A stretch of DNA of 64,000 nt from Verpa conica (taxonomy: Eukaryota; Ascomycota; Pezizomycetes; Pezizales; Morchellaceae), in the NCBI GenBank assembly GCA_033030425.1, contig JAUFSD010000020.1, positions 496,001-560,000 of the forward strand, written 5' to 3'. The notes beneath the pieces are model-generated. The model was not told the origin of the DNA, did not search any database, and was given only the letters and a program-made list of their open reading frames with translations. Within the stretch, counting starts at the first letter, position 1. The number at the start of each line of letters is the position of its first letter. Below, one piece after another: positions 33,806 through 45,450 of the stretch. A program made the position numbers and the translations under genes.

Positions 33806-34588
33806 CTAAAGAATCAGCCAGGGTGAGCCCAGAAATCCAGTGGGTGTAACCGTGTATTTCTTGCAACTACCACTTACTAACAGAGGGTATTGTTTATACC
33901 AGCGTTCACAGATAACTGCATCCGACTCGTCACGCCAACAATATTCTGTGGTGTCTAGGAGCTGACGGAATAGGTCCACTGTAACCACTGTGATGATGAG
34001 GAGAAGTTCAAAGACCAGGATGCACGACTGAATAAATATGGAGTGGCGTAGTGGACCAGGAGATCTAGGCCCTGGTTTGCGACAGCCGCGTACGAAATAC
34101 GCGGTGAAGAATAAAATCTCCATGATGAGCCAGGTTGCAAAAATTATAGTACAAATGGAAATGGTTATAGGAATACCCTTATATCCGCAAATTTTTGTAT
34201 ACTGCAAGATACAAAAAACCGAGATAATGACGCGTGCACGAATATCCATAAATGTTTCTTGCAGCTTAGTGTATAGACCTGTATTACTGTCCGACTTACT
34301 TTTGTCGACTTCGGGGAGGCAATTAAGCAATACCAGCCCGATTGCTTCTTGAATCCGGAAGTCGTGCCTCCGCACCAAGGCGATTAACTCCAAAACAAGG
34401 TGTAGAGCGTCGTATAGAGACGTGGACGGAGATAGACGAGTAAAATACCACCCATGGGAAGGTAGGTAGCCAGAGGAACTGAGCGGATGCGTGACGCAGG
34501 TGAGGTATAATGGGAGAACCACCCAAAGTATATTCATACGAGTTACATGACTTGGTATAGCTATCTCCATATCGGCGGGGCTACTCAT
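33806..34588 (-). CDS. Multi-span membrane protein, 260 residues
   Basis: Uninterrupted frame. Hydrophobic stretches: residues about 18-35 (MNILWVVLPLYLTCVTH), about 120-165 (two adjacent spans around ITISICTIIFATWLIMEILF) and about 180-205 (FIQSCILVFELLLIITVV). Between the first and second lies a helical soluble region. The C-terminus has Cys residues and a WY motif. The broken paralogue at 30471-31182 aligns along its length, which supports it as a real gene. I recognise no named family. Confidence 0.6.
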   Translation of the reverse strand: MSSPADMEIAIPSHVTRMNILWVVLPLYLTCVTHPLSSSGYLPSHGWYFTRLSPSTSLYDALHLVLELIALVRRHDFRIQEAIGLVLLNCLPEVDKSKSDSNTGLYTKLQETFMDIRARVIISVFCILQYTKICGYKGIPITISICTIIFATWLIMEILFFTAYFVRGCRKPGPRSPGPLRHSIFIQSCILVFELLLIITVVTVDLFRQLLDTTEYCWRDESDAVICERWYKQYPLLVSGSCKKYTVTPTGFLGSPWLIL

Positions 34589-37246
34589 ATTGGGGTTGGG
34601 TAATAGTTGTGCCCGTAGATGGACATCGGCCTGTAGACTGGAAGGAGATTAAGTAGCTGGAATTCGTGGTGGACTTTGAACTAGAGAGAGCCGAAATAAG
34701 TAAAGAACCGGTAGAGTGCTAACAGGGGGGTATTTGCACAGACAACTAAATAGCGAAGATGAGGGGAAAGAGGGCAACTATATCATCTGTTATTTATCCG
34801 TTTCTAGTCTTAAATTGAATTTTCCTAAGTCGAAGCTGAGTGCACGTTGTTCTTGGTGGGGCGGCGACTATAGGAGGTCCAGTGATTCCGCAGGAAACGT
34901 CGCGCTTGTGGATGTCATACCCCGCACTACTGTGTCTTGGCAAATCGATAGAACAACTACTTTGTTCCGTACGATCCACGGAGGTAATAATTATGCTTTT
35001 ATAATCTAAAAAATATGTATAGATATTACTACGAAAAACAGATTATAGGATATGTATATAAAGACTTAATTGAGCGAGACTGACTAAGTGTGGATTAAAC
35101 AGGCACTCTCAGCCGCATAATCTAATCTTAATCTTATCTATAGAGCCGCAATCTTATCTGCGCAATATTGTTTTACCTGAAGGGCCGCGACATTACTACA
35201 GTCGATTAACCTACCGAATAATCTTGTTAAATTCGACGCGTTGTGGCCGGTGGTAACATACATTTTTGCGTAATTGTCAACACAAAAAAAGAAAAAGTAG
35301 AACAGTTTTACCTATACCAGATACGTATTTTGCTTGTCCTTGTGCCATGAATTTCCGTAGCTCCCAACTGTTTCAGTGTCTGTTAACGCGTACCACGCTG
35401 CTATAGCGAGTTGAGTTTAATAATTTTATAAGGCAACATAGTACCGTGTAAACTCACGGATTTACTATATCTGTCTGAGGGTGGATAATCTCTGAACAAG
35501 ATCAAGCGATGTTTGGCACAGGGCATAGCAGTGGTGTAGTGCTGTGGAGTAGTGGGTTGCTACATACTACTAATTCAAGTCAAAACATCACTATTCGGTG
35601 ATGCCACCTTAATAAGATAGTAGTTAACCCTAACCTTGTGCCAAGCCTTGTCAATATCGCGCCCTGACAGAGATAGTGGGTTTTGTGGGATCATAGAGGA
35701 TACCAGTGGCAGTGGACATGGTCATACGTGGTAGGGCTATACAATGATTTGGCCAATGGGATAAGATTTGCTAAACGGGTTGAACTTGGTAGTCTCAATT
35801 TGTGCGAGCGGTGGTCGCTTATTGAGGCTGGAGTAGCTCCCAGTTTCCTGACAGCTAGACCACCGAGCTTAGGTAGTGACTAAGATACGCCTATCAATAG
35901 GTGAAAGTTGTAGTACTCCGGTGGTGGAATTACGCTGATCTTTCCCCATAATTCGCCCTGCCATAGTTCTCGTCACTTTCCCCCACCCCCGAAGTACGGT
36001 CCCCAGTAGAATTGGTACCAAAGTACGCCGCTCGGGGCTCAGGGGTCTGATCGGGGTTTGATGTCCTCAACGAAAATTCTCGTAGTGGGCACTGGCTACA
36101 GAGCCCTGTTCGCTAACCGTTGTTTTTGCAATAATTCTACCTGTCCGCCAAGGTATGAATCGAGAACCGGGTTCACGGTTTGTATAACAGAATATCTGTG
36201 CATGACATCACACAATACAAAATTAAGCCCCCCTGTTTTCTGGTTCTTACCCTGGCGGGCAAGTACCGGGGACTGAAGTTATTTTCCCCTGTTGTGGGTG
36301 TAGAAGACCCGTGATCCTGGGTATGGTTGCTATCACACCGATAAGCGACCACCCCAGTCTAATAATCTCAGCCCTATTTGGTATCTGTACGTCATTCCAC
36401 TCTTTAATGAAACGCGAAGACTTCGAACCCTCCCCGTATATTTCTTATGCGGTTTGAGGGCTAGGGTATATTGATATTCCGGGAAAATTCATCTAGGCTG
36501 GCAATTACAGTTTCAATGACTGCGGTTTCTTCCGGTCGCGATGACTATCCTGTCATGCAACCTGTCGCTTGTTGAGGTAAGAATAATGACGCGACCTTCC
36601 TCTGAGGATCTTCCAGAACTGAACTAGTAAATACCAAATCCTGCATTACTGCCGCCATATCGATCGCTCTGTCATGTATTTGATTTACTTCGGAGTTACT
36701 AGACAACTCGCCTAACCACTTGATCCTAATGCCTCTACAATACGATGTAAGCGAAGTTGATTTTAAAGTTGGTAATAACTTACAATGTCATAGATATTAA
36801 GAAAATTACGTTAGTTTATCGTAGTCTTCGCTGCTATTTAATGTGAATTCGCACTAAGCACGCGGTATCCACAGTGTAAGGTGCACTCACCTCCAGCACC
36901 ACCGTGGATGGTGATCGTGACGGCTGAAATAACACTTGGCAAGGTGTGATCCTTATATGTCACGGCTTGGTAGCTGAGTAAAAAGTGACTTGTCACACTA
37001 ATGGCTCATTACTTCAGCCCCGTTCGCTTCCCACGGTCGCATAAGAACTACCGGCTACCCCAGCGCAGCGCGTTTTTTCCTGTCTCCTCGTCTCCGCACC
37101 CAACACCATGTCAACGCCCCTGGCCACCTCCGTTGCATCCCCCACCGCGTCAACACCCCAGTCAAACTAAACCCAATGTTCGTAACCCCCCCATTGCTTG
37201 GCGTGCTTTCTCCTTCACGCATCCCTTCCATTAACAAACACTTCAG
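34589..37246. other. Intergenic
   Basis: Contains GTTAACCCTAACC at about 35623-35635 and a CTTATCTATAGAGCCGCAAT unit at about 35136 that recurs in the array at 40243. A proline-rich open frame at 37001-37234 may be the 5' exon of the following gene, but no consistent splice joins them. No other gene seen. Confidence 0.35.
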
Positions 37247-39453
37247 CATGCACGAAATCCTCCTATTTCTCGCAATCTAAGGGGGAGGTGCGCAAAACAT
37301 CTCGCTGAAACCCATTACTCCAAATGGGATTTTAACGACTTCTGGTCCCGCGACAAGAACCTTCTTTCGGGATGTGGTGATGTGTGGTTGAAAGCACTAG
37401 CAGATATTATTAGCGCCTCCACCGGTGGTGATGAGCGAGACGCGGCTATTAAGGCTACGGCTAATTTTAAGAAAGTATGTATACCTGTCTTTACTTTAGC
37501 TTTGATAGCCACCGCTAGGGCATCGGTGGACCTACTCGGTCCGTCTGTGTTAGCCTGTTTGGCTCCCTAGTGTCGCTTGGGGCGCTGATATATCTGAGCC
37601 TCTCTGTGTCAAGCCTGTTCGGCACCCCATCGCACGTCCTGAGGCACAGACTCCCTGTTTGGCTAGTCTGCTGTTAAGCCTGTTCGGCATCTCAACGTCG
37701 CTTTGGGGCGCAGATTTGGTAGCTTATCTGTTGTCAAGCCTGTTTGGCATCCCAAGGAACATCATCCTGCTGGGGTGCAGACGGCCTGTTAGGCCTGTTA
37801 AGCATCCCGGTCGGCATGGTGAGTGGCTTTTATTGACTTTCTCCAGCGCAAACACACCTCAAGCGTCCAGTAGTAAGAGGGTAAAACGGGTTGATCAATG
37901 TAGAAAAGTATCTCCCGAAGCAGGTTAGTCTTTGCGTTCCCTACCCCCCTGTAGCTAACGTATGTTTACAGATCAACCTACCAGCATCACCGCCGTTATA
38001 CGAGCTATCGTCTCAGGAACTAGAAATAACCGTTACGAAACCTCTTAGTCCTCATGAACAACAGTACCGAGCGTTATCGGATGATCAAAATGGCGTCTCC
38101 CCAGTGGCCGGTTCGTGGAGGATATTCTTTTTGAGTGGGTAGTGTCGCGGCGTGGGGAACTGAGGAGGGGGGCACCAAGAGAATCATATGCGCATTCGTA
38201 CGTCTTGGATGTAGACGATCCCGTAATTAAGGGACTTTTCAGGAAGACGGAATGGGATGCCATCGTTCCGCTGTTACTACCGCAGCCCAAGGTTGATAGT
38301 TCTTTCACATCCTTCATGCACAAATTTGCCGATGTAGGTATTAGCACTCCCGAAGCCCCTCTCTTGCTACTACTACTTTTTACTGACCTTTCAGATTAAA
38401 AGCACTTCCGACCTCCGCCGTCGTCTCATGACCACTCCTTATCTAGATTCTAATGAAGACTACTCCAGTGACAAACACGCCGACCAAGCCTGGTTCCACT
38501 CCGTTCTAACCTCCCTGTCTGTGTCCACGTAGCATCCCAATACAATATGGCTACTAATCCGGAATAGAGTGGTTCTCTATGAATTCGACCTTATGTCTCG
38601 TACCGACTATCTTGAAGCATGGTTCCAGATGAATATATGGTGCCCCATCTTTGACCGCTGTTTTCAATATACTCCCAAGATGTCTATTATACGGTAGCTT
38701 CCCAAACCACTCGGACTTTTGTCCGTCACTAACAAACCTTCAGTTCCGAATCCCAATCTCCTTCAAACTCTGATCGAAAGAATGTGGGTGACGACCGCAA
38801 GCCCGTTGACAACAAATACGATGGCCTCATTGTTCATGACAACATCCACTTTGGCGCTATCGAGGATGGTAAACGGTTCCAAGGAGACGAGTCAAAGAAG
38901 TGGGCATCGGCGGAAAAGTCAAAAAAATGGATATCTGACTCGCTTAAGTTAGTCAAGGTGCTGCATGACCAGCTGCAACGGCTAGAGGGTAAAGTGAACC
39001 ACGACAGAGCGGCGCTGCAAGGGTTTCAATGTGTGGGTTTTTTGACGGCGGGTAGGCTACCCCCGGTGAAGGGAGTTACCCGTGGAGCACTGCTAACTAT
39101 GCCATTGTCGTAGGCTTACACTGTCAGGGTTTGTATTTGCAGTATGGAAAAGGGTATGTATGTCTTCTGAAGCGAAGTGAGATACTTGAGATACCTACAG
39201 CCATATCACCGCTTCCTACCCTCATCAAGGTTCTTGTTGCAGTATGGACTATGAAGGTATTACTTCTCACCGGCAATGCTTTCTCTTGGATAAACTGTTT
39301 TTCTGACCTTGATAGGAGGTTATTCGGAGTTCGATCAACAACCTGGCAACGTTTCTTGGGAATACGGATGAGCGGTTCCGAGCGGCAGTAGACCAGACGC
39401 CACGTGTTGCGATTATATTGCCAACGTGTTTTGATACGGATACGGAGATTTGA
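37247..39453 (+). pseudogene. Fungal nuclease-like (REase-fold?) gene, disrupted
   Basis: Exons by frame and splice sites: 37247-37474, 37972-38333, 38395-38693, 38744-39051, 39114-39256 and 39316-39453; the introns are 50-62 nt except the first (497 nt, holding a minisatellite). Conserved-looking blocks include ESYAHSYVLDVDDPVIKGLF, EAWFQMNIWCPIFD, KYDGLIVHD...GAIEDGKRF, CVGFLTAGL and GYVCLLKR. The D...E-x-G pattern followed by lysines resembles the PD-(D/E)XK core of a widespread, poorly named fungal family, possibly related to the nuclease domains of Crinkler-type proteins; this is from memory and tentative. Defects: a one-base frame change at about 38115, an in-frame TAG at 38530-38532, and no clear 5' end. 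I therefore call it a pseudogene. Confidence 0.6.
37545..37815. repeat. ~60-bp degenerate minisatellite in intron
   Basis: The block AAGCCTGTTCGGCATCCCA with variants recurs four to five times, with GGGGCGCAGAT-type spacers. It lies in the long first intron of the nuclease-like pseudogene. Confidence 0.6.
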
Positions 39454-41594
39454 GACTGTGGGAGGTGTAATGACTGGGTGGGGTTTTTTTCTGACGAATT
39501 CTTACTGGGTGGAATTATGTTTATTTTTGGTTGGGGTTATTGTGGGGTGTGTTCTGGGCGTTGTAGCGAATATTGTTTTATCTGTTTCAATACAGACCGG
39601 GGGAGTTTCACAGCGAGATCTTTAGCGTCTTTCTTACGATACTCTGTTTTTCAGCGTACCACATCTCTTAATTAGTGTTGGAAGCTTAGGCGTACTGAAA
39701 GCTAACAAGCCCGAGTGCTACCTTCTCATTTTGTAAGCTACAAAAATTCTACCGGCTTGGATATAGCACTTAATCCACTTGACAGTTTAGTTGCGTCAAG
39801 GATATTCACCTTGGTTGGAATTTTACTATTCTGCATAACCAGTGATCGCAGATGCCAGAGCGGAGTGTTTCTGGATCTGGTATTTTGTCGTGTTTAGTGT
39901 TGCAGCGGTAACTGAATAGCTCACCACTACACTCTATTTCTCCTCCTAACCATTTTATTCAAATGGATTTTGTAATATGATGTTAATTAAGTAACGATGA
40001 TTCTACTATAACCTGCGGTCCACCAAAAACTCCTTTGGTAACCTTACGAAAACGGCCAAGCCAGGATGAAGTAAGCGCCACGATAGGTTTCGGGTGGTGG
40101 ACTACCCCATCCGAAAGTGATAAGCATCGTAGAATATTAAAAAATCGCCCAAGTCTCACTAGCTGATTAAATGTGTTTATAAATACTTTGGGTGTCTATT
40201 TGACTAAGGGTCTTTGAATAGGGATGGTTGGCCGCACCATCCGGTCTTATCTATAGAGCCGCAATCTTATCAGCAGAGCCTCATTCTTATCGTGAGAGCC
40301 GCATTATTATCCACAACCTTATCTGCAGTGCCGTAACCTTATCCGCAGAGCCGCAACCAGACCCGAAACTGGCTGTTGCTAGCGATGAAATATTTCCTCT
40401 CGGTCAGCACAAGAAATATAGCCGTACGGAAAGTTTCTATGTTCTTCGCCTATATAATACTAGCTTCAGACCCGGAATGTCCTTTAAAAATTAAGTGGAA
40501 TTAACCCCAATATTTACGGCTCCGATCGCTTACTATCTCGCTACCGTGTTTTCTCTTCCGCGCGCTCTCTAGCTTACAATGCCCCAGTAACGAAAAAAAA
40601 CCCTAACCACCGTAACCTTCGGTATAGAATGCCCATTCAAATCTCACTAACATTTATTACTCTAAATTGAACCGAACGATCTCCTTCAGGAGTGCGACGG
40701 CATGGACATTGGCATAATCAGAGGTCGTCATTAGCACCTACACCCGTTGCGACAAGCGATTCTATTATTACGTGGGGACCGAAAATTAGAAGGCGCACGT
40801 ACTCGCTATTGATCTGACCTTTTCAACAACGGCATTAGAGACCGGTCAGGGCTATCGGTATTAACCTACCCACTAATGATATTCATGTAGTCGGATAAAT
40901 CGATAATGCCTTCGGACTACCAACAGACACAGATATCAGCATTAGCATGGCACAGCAGCTCAGGGTTAGGGTTCACCTGCTAGTGTCAAGGGGTACGTAA
41001 TTAGGGTTTAATCAATTAGAGAAATAGCATGTACTTCTCACTTTGGATCATTAACTGACCACTTGTTAGCTTACTACTCACCTACGGTGGGATCTAACGA
41101 AACCTATCTCTTCGAACTCATTATATAGTACCGGTACCTATATTCCGTATAATGATATATAATAATACCTATAGTTATCTATATTCCGTATGAAGAGTGA
41201 CGCTTTAATCCCGGTTGCATGCGCTGCGTTTTACTTAGAAATCAAATCAAATGGTTGAATAAAAATAAAGAATCGGTATGAATGAATGGATTAATTATAA
41301 TTGTATAGAGTACCTATCTTCCGTAAATAGTTCGATGTCTTTCTGATAAATAGCTGATCATTGGGTAAAGAAAAGTTTTGCGAGAAGGCGCTTATACCAA
41401 TAGGTTACACCCGGCTTTGAGATTTAAGCCCAATCGGCTATGGCTTCGGTGTCTCATTACAGCATAGTCTCAGTTTCACAACACTATCTATACCCATATA
41501 CTGTTTCTTTGGTTATATTTAATTTCGAAAGTGGTGAACTATGAAAGCCTCAGGTCTGCCAACACCTATAACTACTTCATACAAGTCCTCTCAC
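39454..41594. other. Intergenic, with ~20-bp tandem repeat
   Basis: A hydrophobic open frame (39404-39625, VELCLFLVGVIVGCVLGVV) overlaps the end of the preceding pseudogene and is unsupported. At 40243-40362 a unit like CTTATCTGCAGAGCCGCAAC occurs about six times. CCCTAACC at about 40600 and CAGGGTTAGGGTTC at about 40961-40974 are telomere-type motifs. ACCTATATTCCGTAT-type blocks repeat near 41140-41200. Confidence 0.45.
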
Positions 41595-42305
41595 TCACAA
41601 TACCCACGGAATGAACATTGCCGTCTCTTTTGCATACTGTTCCCACTTCTTCCCGAAAGTTTCCCGTAACAAACTGTCCTCATTCCTCACTCTTAGAATA
41701 GCTAAAACTGGAGTACAAATAATCATAGTCCAATCAAACCAGGATTCCTGCCGACTAGTTGTAAAACACCCAATAACCCCATTCCGGTCTTGAAACAGCA
41801 TATTCACCGCAATCCACAAAAGCCAAACACACATATAACTCGGATGCCGAACATATTTATAAACCCCGTGCCTGACAAGCTCTTTCGGAGCCTGAACAGT
41901 AAACTTAAACGAGTTGCCGAGTGTCCGATAACACTCGAGTCGAATAAAGCCGGATATCAAGGCAATAGCGAGTCCCAATGCCTTCCGGGTGGTGATGTCG
42001 AGGACTCTCTGATCTTGCAGGGGGCAGAAGGTGTTGAAATGATCGGAGTCTGTTGCCCGGAGTACGGATAGGAGAACGGTATATATAGAGATCAAGGGCG
42101 GACCGTAGTAGACAGGGATCGGGAGGGCCCATGTGCAGATGAAGTTGACAACATAGTTTACTCCGAAGGGTTCGCGCTTCTTGGCCATAACAGGGTTCGG
42201 ATCAGTGGCGCAGGCTCGGAATACGTAGCCTGCAAGAAGGTGTACTGGGATGAGGAGAATATACGATTCCATTATAAAAGGTGTTCGCTGTGAGGTGATA
42301 AGCAA
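41595..42305 (-). CDS. Isoprenylcysteine carboxyl methyltransferase-like protein
   Basis: Single exon, 236 residues; a second in-frame ATG 11 codons in (42272) is also plausible. Several hydrophobic spans fill residues about 15-140. The C-terminal catalytic-type region is recognisable: RLECYRTLGNSFKF, then LVRHGVYKYVRHPSY (the RHPxY motif, about 162-176), another span, and a NEDSLLRETFGKKWEQYAK motif (about 208-226) as in the ICMT/PEMT superfamily. These ER-membrane enzymes transfer a methyl group from S-adenosylmethionine to prenylated cysteine or to lipids. Substrate cannot be told from sequence. A telomere-type motif (CAGGGTTAGGGTTTC, about 42396) sits about 100 bp upstream of the start. 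Confidence 0.75.
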   Translation of the reverse strand: MLITSQRTPFIMESYILLIPVHLLAGYVFRACATDPNPVMAKKREPFGVNYVVNFICTWALPIPVYYGPPLISIYTVLLSVLRATDSDHFNTFCPLQDQRVLDITTRKALGLAIALISGFIRLECYRTLGNSFKFTVQAPKELVRHGVYKYVRHPSYMCVWLLWIAVNMLFQDRNGVIGCFTTSRQESWFDWTMIICTPVLAILRVRNEDSLLRETFGKKWEQYAKETAMFIPWVL

Positions 42306-43262
42306 GTGTGGGGAAATTGGGTGGAATTTATACGGAAAGCCGGCATCAGCGGTAATTGTTACCCCCGGACAAAAAAGATCGTGCGATATAAGATTCAGGG
42401 TTAGGGTTTCAATTGATAGTCTGGTCCGGCAGTGGTTGTAGCGGATGTAGTGGTTATAAGGCCCCTACTAGCCGACCCTTGCTTCTCGGCCTTTCTTGCC
42501 GGAGACGGTACCGACTGCGTCAGTTAGCCGAAACGATTAAATACCATTATCAGTGCTTTGGTGGCAAATCGGTGAGCGGTTAATCTGTATATCAAGCTTT
42601 TCTGGAGCTGCCTCTTGTGGCAACTTCCTTCAGTGAATGGATATCTTCGGCACTTATGATTTTTTATCAACGCACCACATGTGGGTAATTACAAAAAGAC
42701 CTGTCCGTGCCGGCAGACCCATCAACGCTTTCTACCTTTTACGGCTAAAAGTTCAATGAATGTACAGATACTACTCAACCGCACCTATGAGACATTATAG
42801 TACCTGATAAGGGAAATAAAAACATGAAACTAGCTGTGAGAAAGTATCAAAGGACATTAGATTTCTATATGGCAAGGTTAATAGTACGATAGAGGTATTT
42901 AGCAGTCACTGCCGGTGTGGTACTAATTACCTAGTTATATCCAGCTAGCGAAGCTCCCTATCCAGAACACCACACATTGTGCACTTGTTCAACCCTAGCC
43001 CTCGGTTCGAGTTTTAGGGCCTCCTCCCTTTCATACCGACAAACTGCTATCTATTTAGGTACCAGCCAGGACCGGTAGCTTCTACAGCGGCATATAATAA
43101 TTATGTCATATATCATGACTCATCGAGTATAATATAATGCCGATATGTCACTCTTATTGCTTATAATATCACGATATCAATAATCAATCCGAAAACATAT
43201 AACAGCTCATTCCACCAAAGCATTCCTAGGAGATTACCGAAACAATAATATGCAATGGTACT
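42306..43262. other. Promoter region and intergenic DNA
   Basis: GCTTCTCGGCCTTT (42481-42494) equals the 5' end of U2 snRNA as I remember it, but the match stops there. No gene recognised. Confidence 0.35.
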
Positions 43263-43967
43263 CTAAATTGGTACCCAAAACTCGCAAGTCTGGTGGTATG
43301 AAGGCACCTGCCTATGCTCCTTTCTAAAAATGCTTGTACCTAATTGATCAGAGCGTCCTACCCAGATCCTTTCTGTTCCAGGCTGGGGCTCCGTGTATGC
43401 CCAGAATACCATATACTCTATCCACGGGCTGATATTTTCCTTAACCAAATTACTACCCCAAACTACCCAGGAATTGTGTTGACCCCCATAGTACCGTACA
43501 GAAACTTTTGTAGCCTTAGCCACTTGAGACTTAAATGCTTTGAAGCTAAAGCATAGCTCCCCCCTGGCTGTATCGTCGGTAGCTTCTCCCCATTCGATCC
43601 ATTCCTGTCGCGTGGGCGGTGTATCTCCACCCTTAACGGTCCGTTCTTTACTAAAAACATTAATTGTGACAGTTTTTGCCTTTGAAACATTAGCGGAACC
43701 CGGGGACTTCATGGATAGGGATTATAATATAATCTCCTGCTGCACCTGGTTTGGCCATCTTGCTCGTACCTCTGTGTCACTGTCGTCTCCACGAACCTCA
43801 TCGGTATTCCCAACTTCTACGACAGAAGTAGAGGGAACTTTTAGCGGTGGGCTAGTGGCTGTCCCTGCATGCGTGCATGAGCAGCGATCCTTCGATTCGC
43901 GAGGTTTTTGTGCGTAATCCTTCGTTCTATCTGCAAGTTCTTCTTTGATATCCTGTAGAGGGATCAT
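43263..43967 (-). CDS. Hypothetical protein, possible 39-nt intron
   Basis: Two frames in the same phase: 43967-43722 (ATG at 43967; a TATATTTATAG box is about 45 bp upstream) and 43712-43263 (149 residues from its own ATG). One in-frame TAA (43724-43722) separates them. A 39-nt segment with GTGCAG donor and AAG acceptor would remove the stop in phase 0; another gene in this window has a genuine-looking intron of exactly 39 nt. The C-terminal part is rich in Trp and Tyr (EWIEWGE, SWVVWGSN, PWIEYMVFWAYTEPQPG), suggesting a beta-rich, lectin-like or extracellular fold, but I do not recognise it and there is no clear signal peptide. Alternatively only 43712-43263 is the gene. Confidence 0.5.
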
Positions 43968-45450
43968 GTATGCCAGTCGAACCTACCTTACGAGATTAGT
44001 AACTATAAATATAGGAATATAGAGATACTAACACTGTTAACCAGAGATGAAAAAATCGATGCTGGCGAACGGGCCATCTTAATTGACGTATTGAAATCTA
44101 TGACTGATTGTCAACATTAGTCTGTATACAAGGATGCATATGTTGTATACCATTGAATAGCTCCTGTAAGTCTATTTGGGTGAGGTATTTATCAGGACGG
44201 CAGCTTTGTGGGACTTGGTCAGTCATAGTCAGTCCAGTGGATGATTAGCGCTTGGGAGAATACCCCTCTCGGTGGGTTGCCTGAGCTGGCTGTGGGCTAC
44301 AATTCATAGTTTAGGCAGGGTAACTTGCATGGATATTCACACGGGGATGAAGTCATGGCTGACGATGAACAAACCCCATGTACTCGGATTCTTACCGGGT
44401 TAATTCTGCTTAGTAGAGTTTACAGATTGGAAACTTTTAGCTGTATTACTTGTCTATGTAAGTGGTTGAGCCAGGTTCGGGTTCTTGCTTCCAGAGGGGT
44501 CCTCGCTTAACTGCCAAGGCCATGCTAAAAGACCCGTGCTGTGTCACCATCCCACCGGCAGCTAGCGCGGAGGTCGACCAGCTTCGGCTATCAACCGAAC
44601 ACCGGTAGCACCATAGCGATCGGCTATTACAAAAACGGTCGTGTCAACCATAATTACGCAGATCAGGAAAATTAGTAAGGTTCGGATTTAGATAAGACGA
44701 GGCCAGGTATGGCTATCGTCACACTCTACGCTTTTACTACGCGCAGCATTATTGTAACCTAGGCCACTAGGTTACAATAATAGAATAAGTGTTTAGGAGA
44801 CTTGATATAGGAGAGTCGCCGGCTGGCTAAACTCGCCCCGACAAGCTGGATTGCATACTGCCTGCCCAAAAATTTGAATAAAAATACATGAATTCTTGAG
44901 TGGAGGGAGGTATGTTATGTTCACTTTAGCAGTGATACCCCAGGTAGCGAATTATTACATTGTGATCATGGTATTTCTTACGGGGCTAACCTAGGTCGGT
45001 TAGTGGCCGCTTTTATATTGGTATTTCCGCTACGCCAGGTATAGGTGAAATCAAGCATCCCAAGTTGCCAAGCCGGCATTTTACCATGTTGCAGCGAAGC
45101 GACAGACAACACTTAACTCTAGTCTCAACACCAAATTATACTTTCATTTTAGTTAGGGACTGAGACTTATTCATGAATCTTTGGATAAGACTATCAGCGC
45201 TAAAAATTATTCCTGTTTTAATTTGGTTACTATCGCTGTTCTTATTGCTATCCTCCGCACCGTCTAGCTGTTAAGCAGACTGCAGATGTTATCACCAGTA
45301 GAGTACTTATAGCGGGTGGACCTCGTCTTTCTGGAAGCAAACACGTGAGCAGGTTTCACAACCCCCACTTTTATCTTCAGCTCACTTGGATCTCCCATCA
45401 CTGCGCTCGTTAAACCTACAACCCCCCACCAAACACCTAAAATTGCACGA
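43968..45450. other. Intergenic with a perfect hairpin
   Basis: No gene recognised. See the palindrome at 44748. The last 100 bases are C/A-rich, a typical fungal leader for the NLR starting at 45451. Confidence 0.4.
44748..44781. repeat. Perfect 15-bp hairpin
   Basis: The arms ATTATTGTAACCTAG and CTAGGTTACAATAAT are exact inverted copies around the loop GCCA. No T tract follows, and it lies in gene-free DNA. Confidence 0.7.

Noticed and set aside
39404..39625. Separate small membrane-protein gene after the nuclease-like pseudogene
   Set aside because: It overlaps the last exon in another frame and starts without an ATG; it has one hydrophobic segment only.
42476..42510. Possible U2 snRNA gene or pseudogene (GCTTCTCGGCCTTT)
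   Set aside because: Only 14 bases agree with the U2 5' end from memory; the conserved branch-point-pairing region does not follow. At most a tiny relic.
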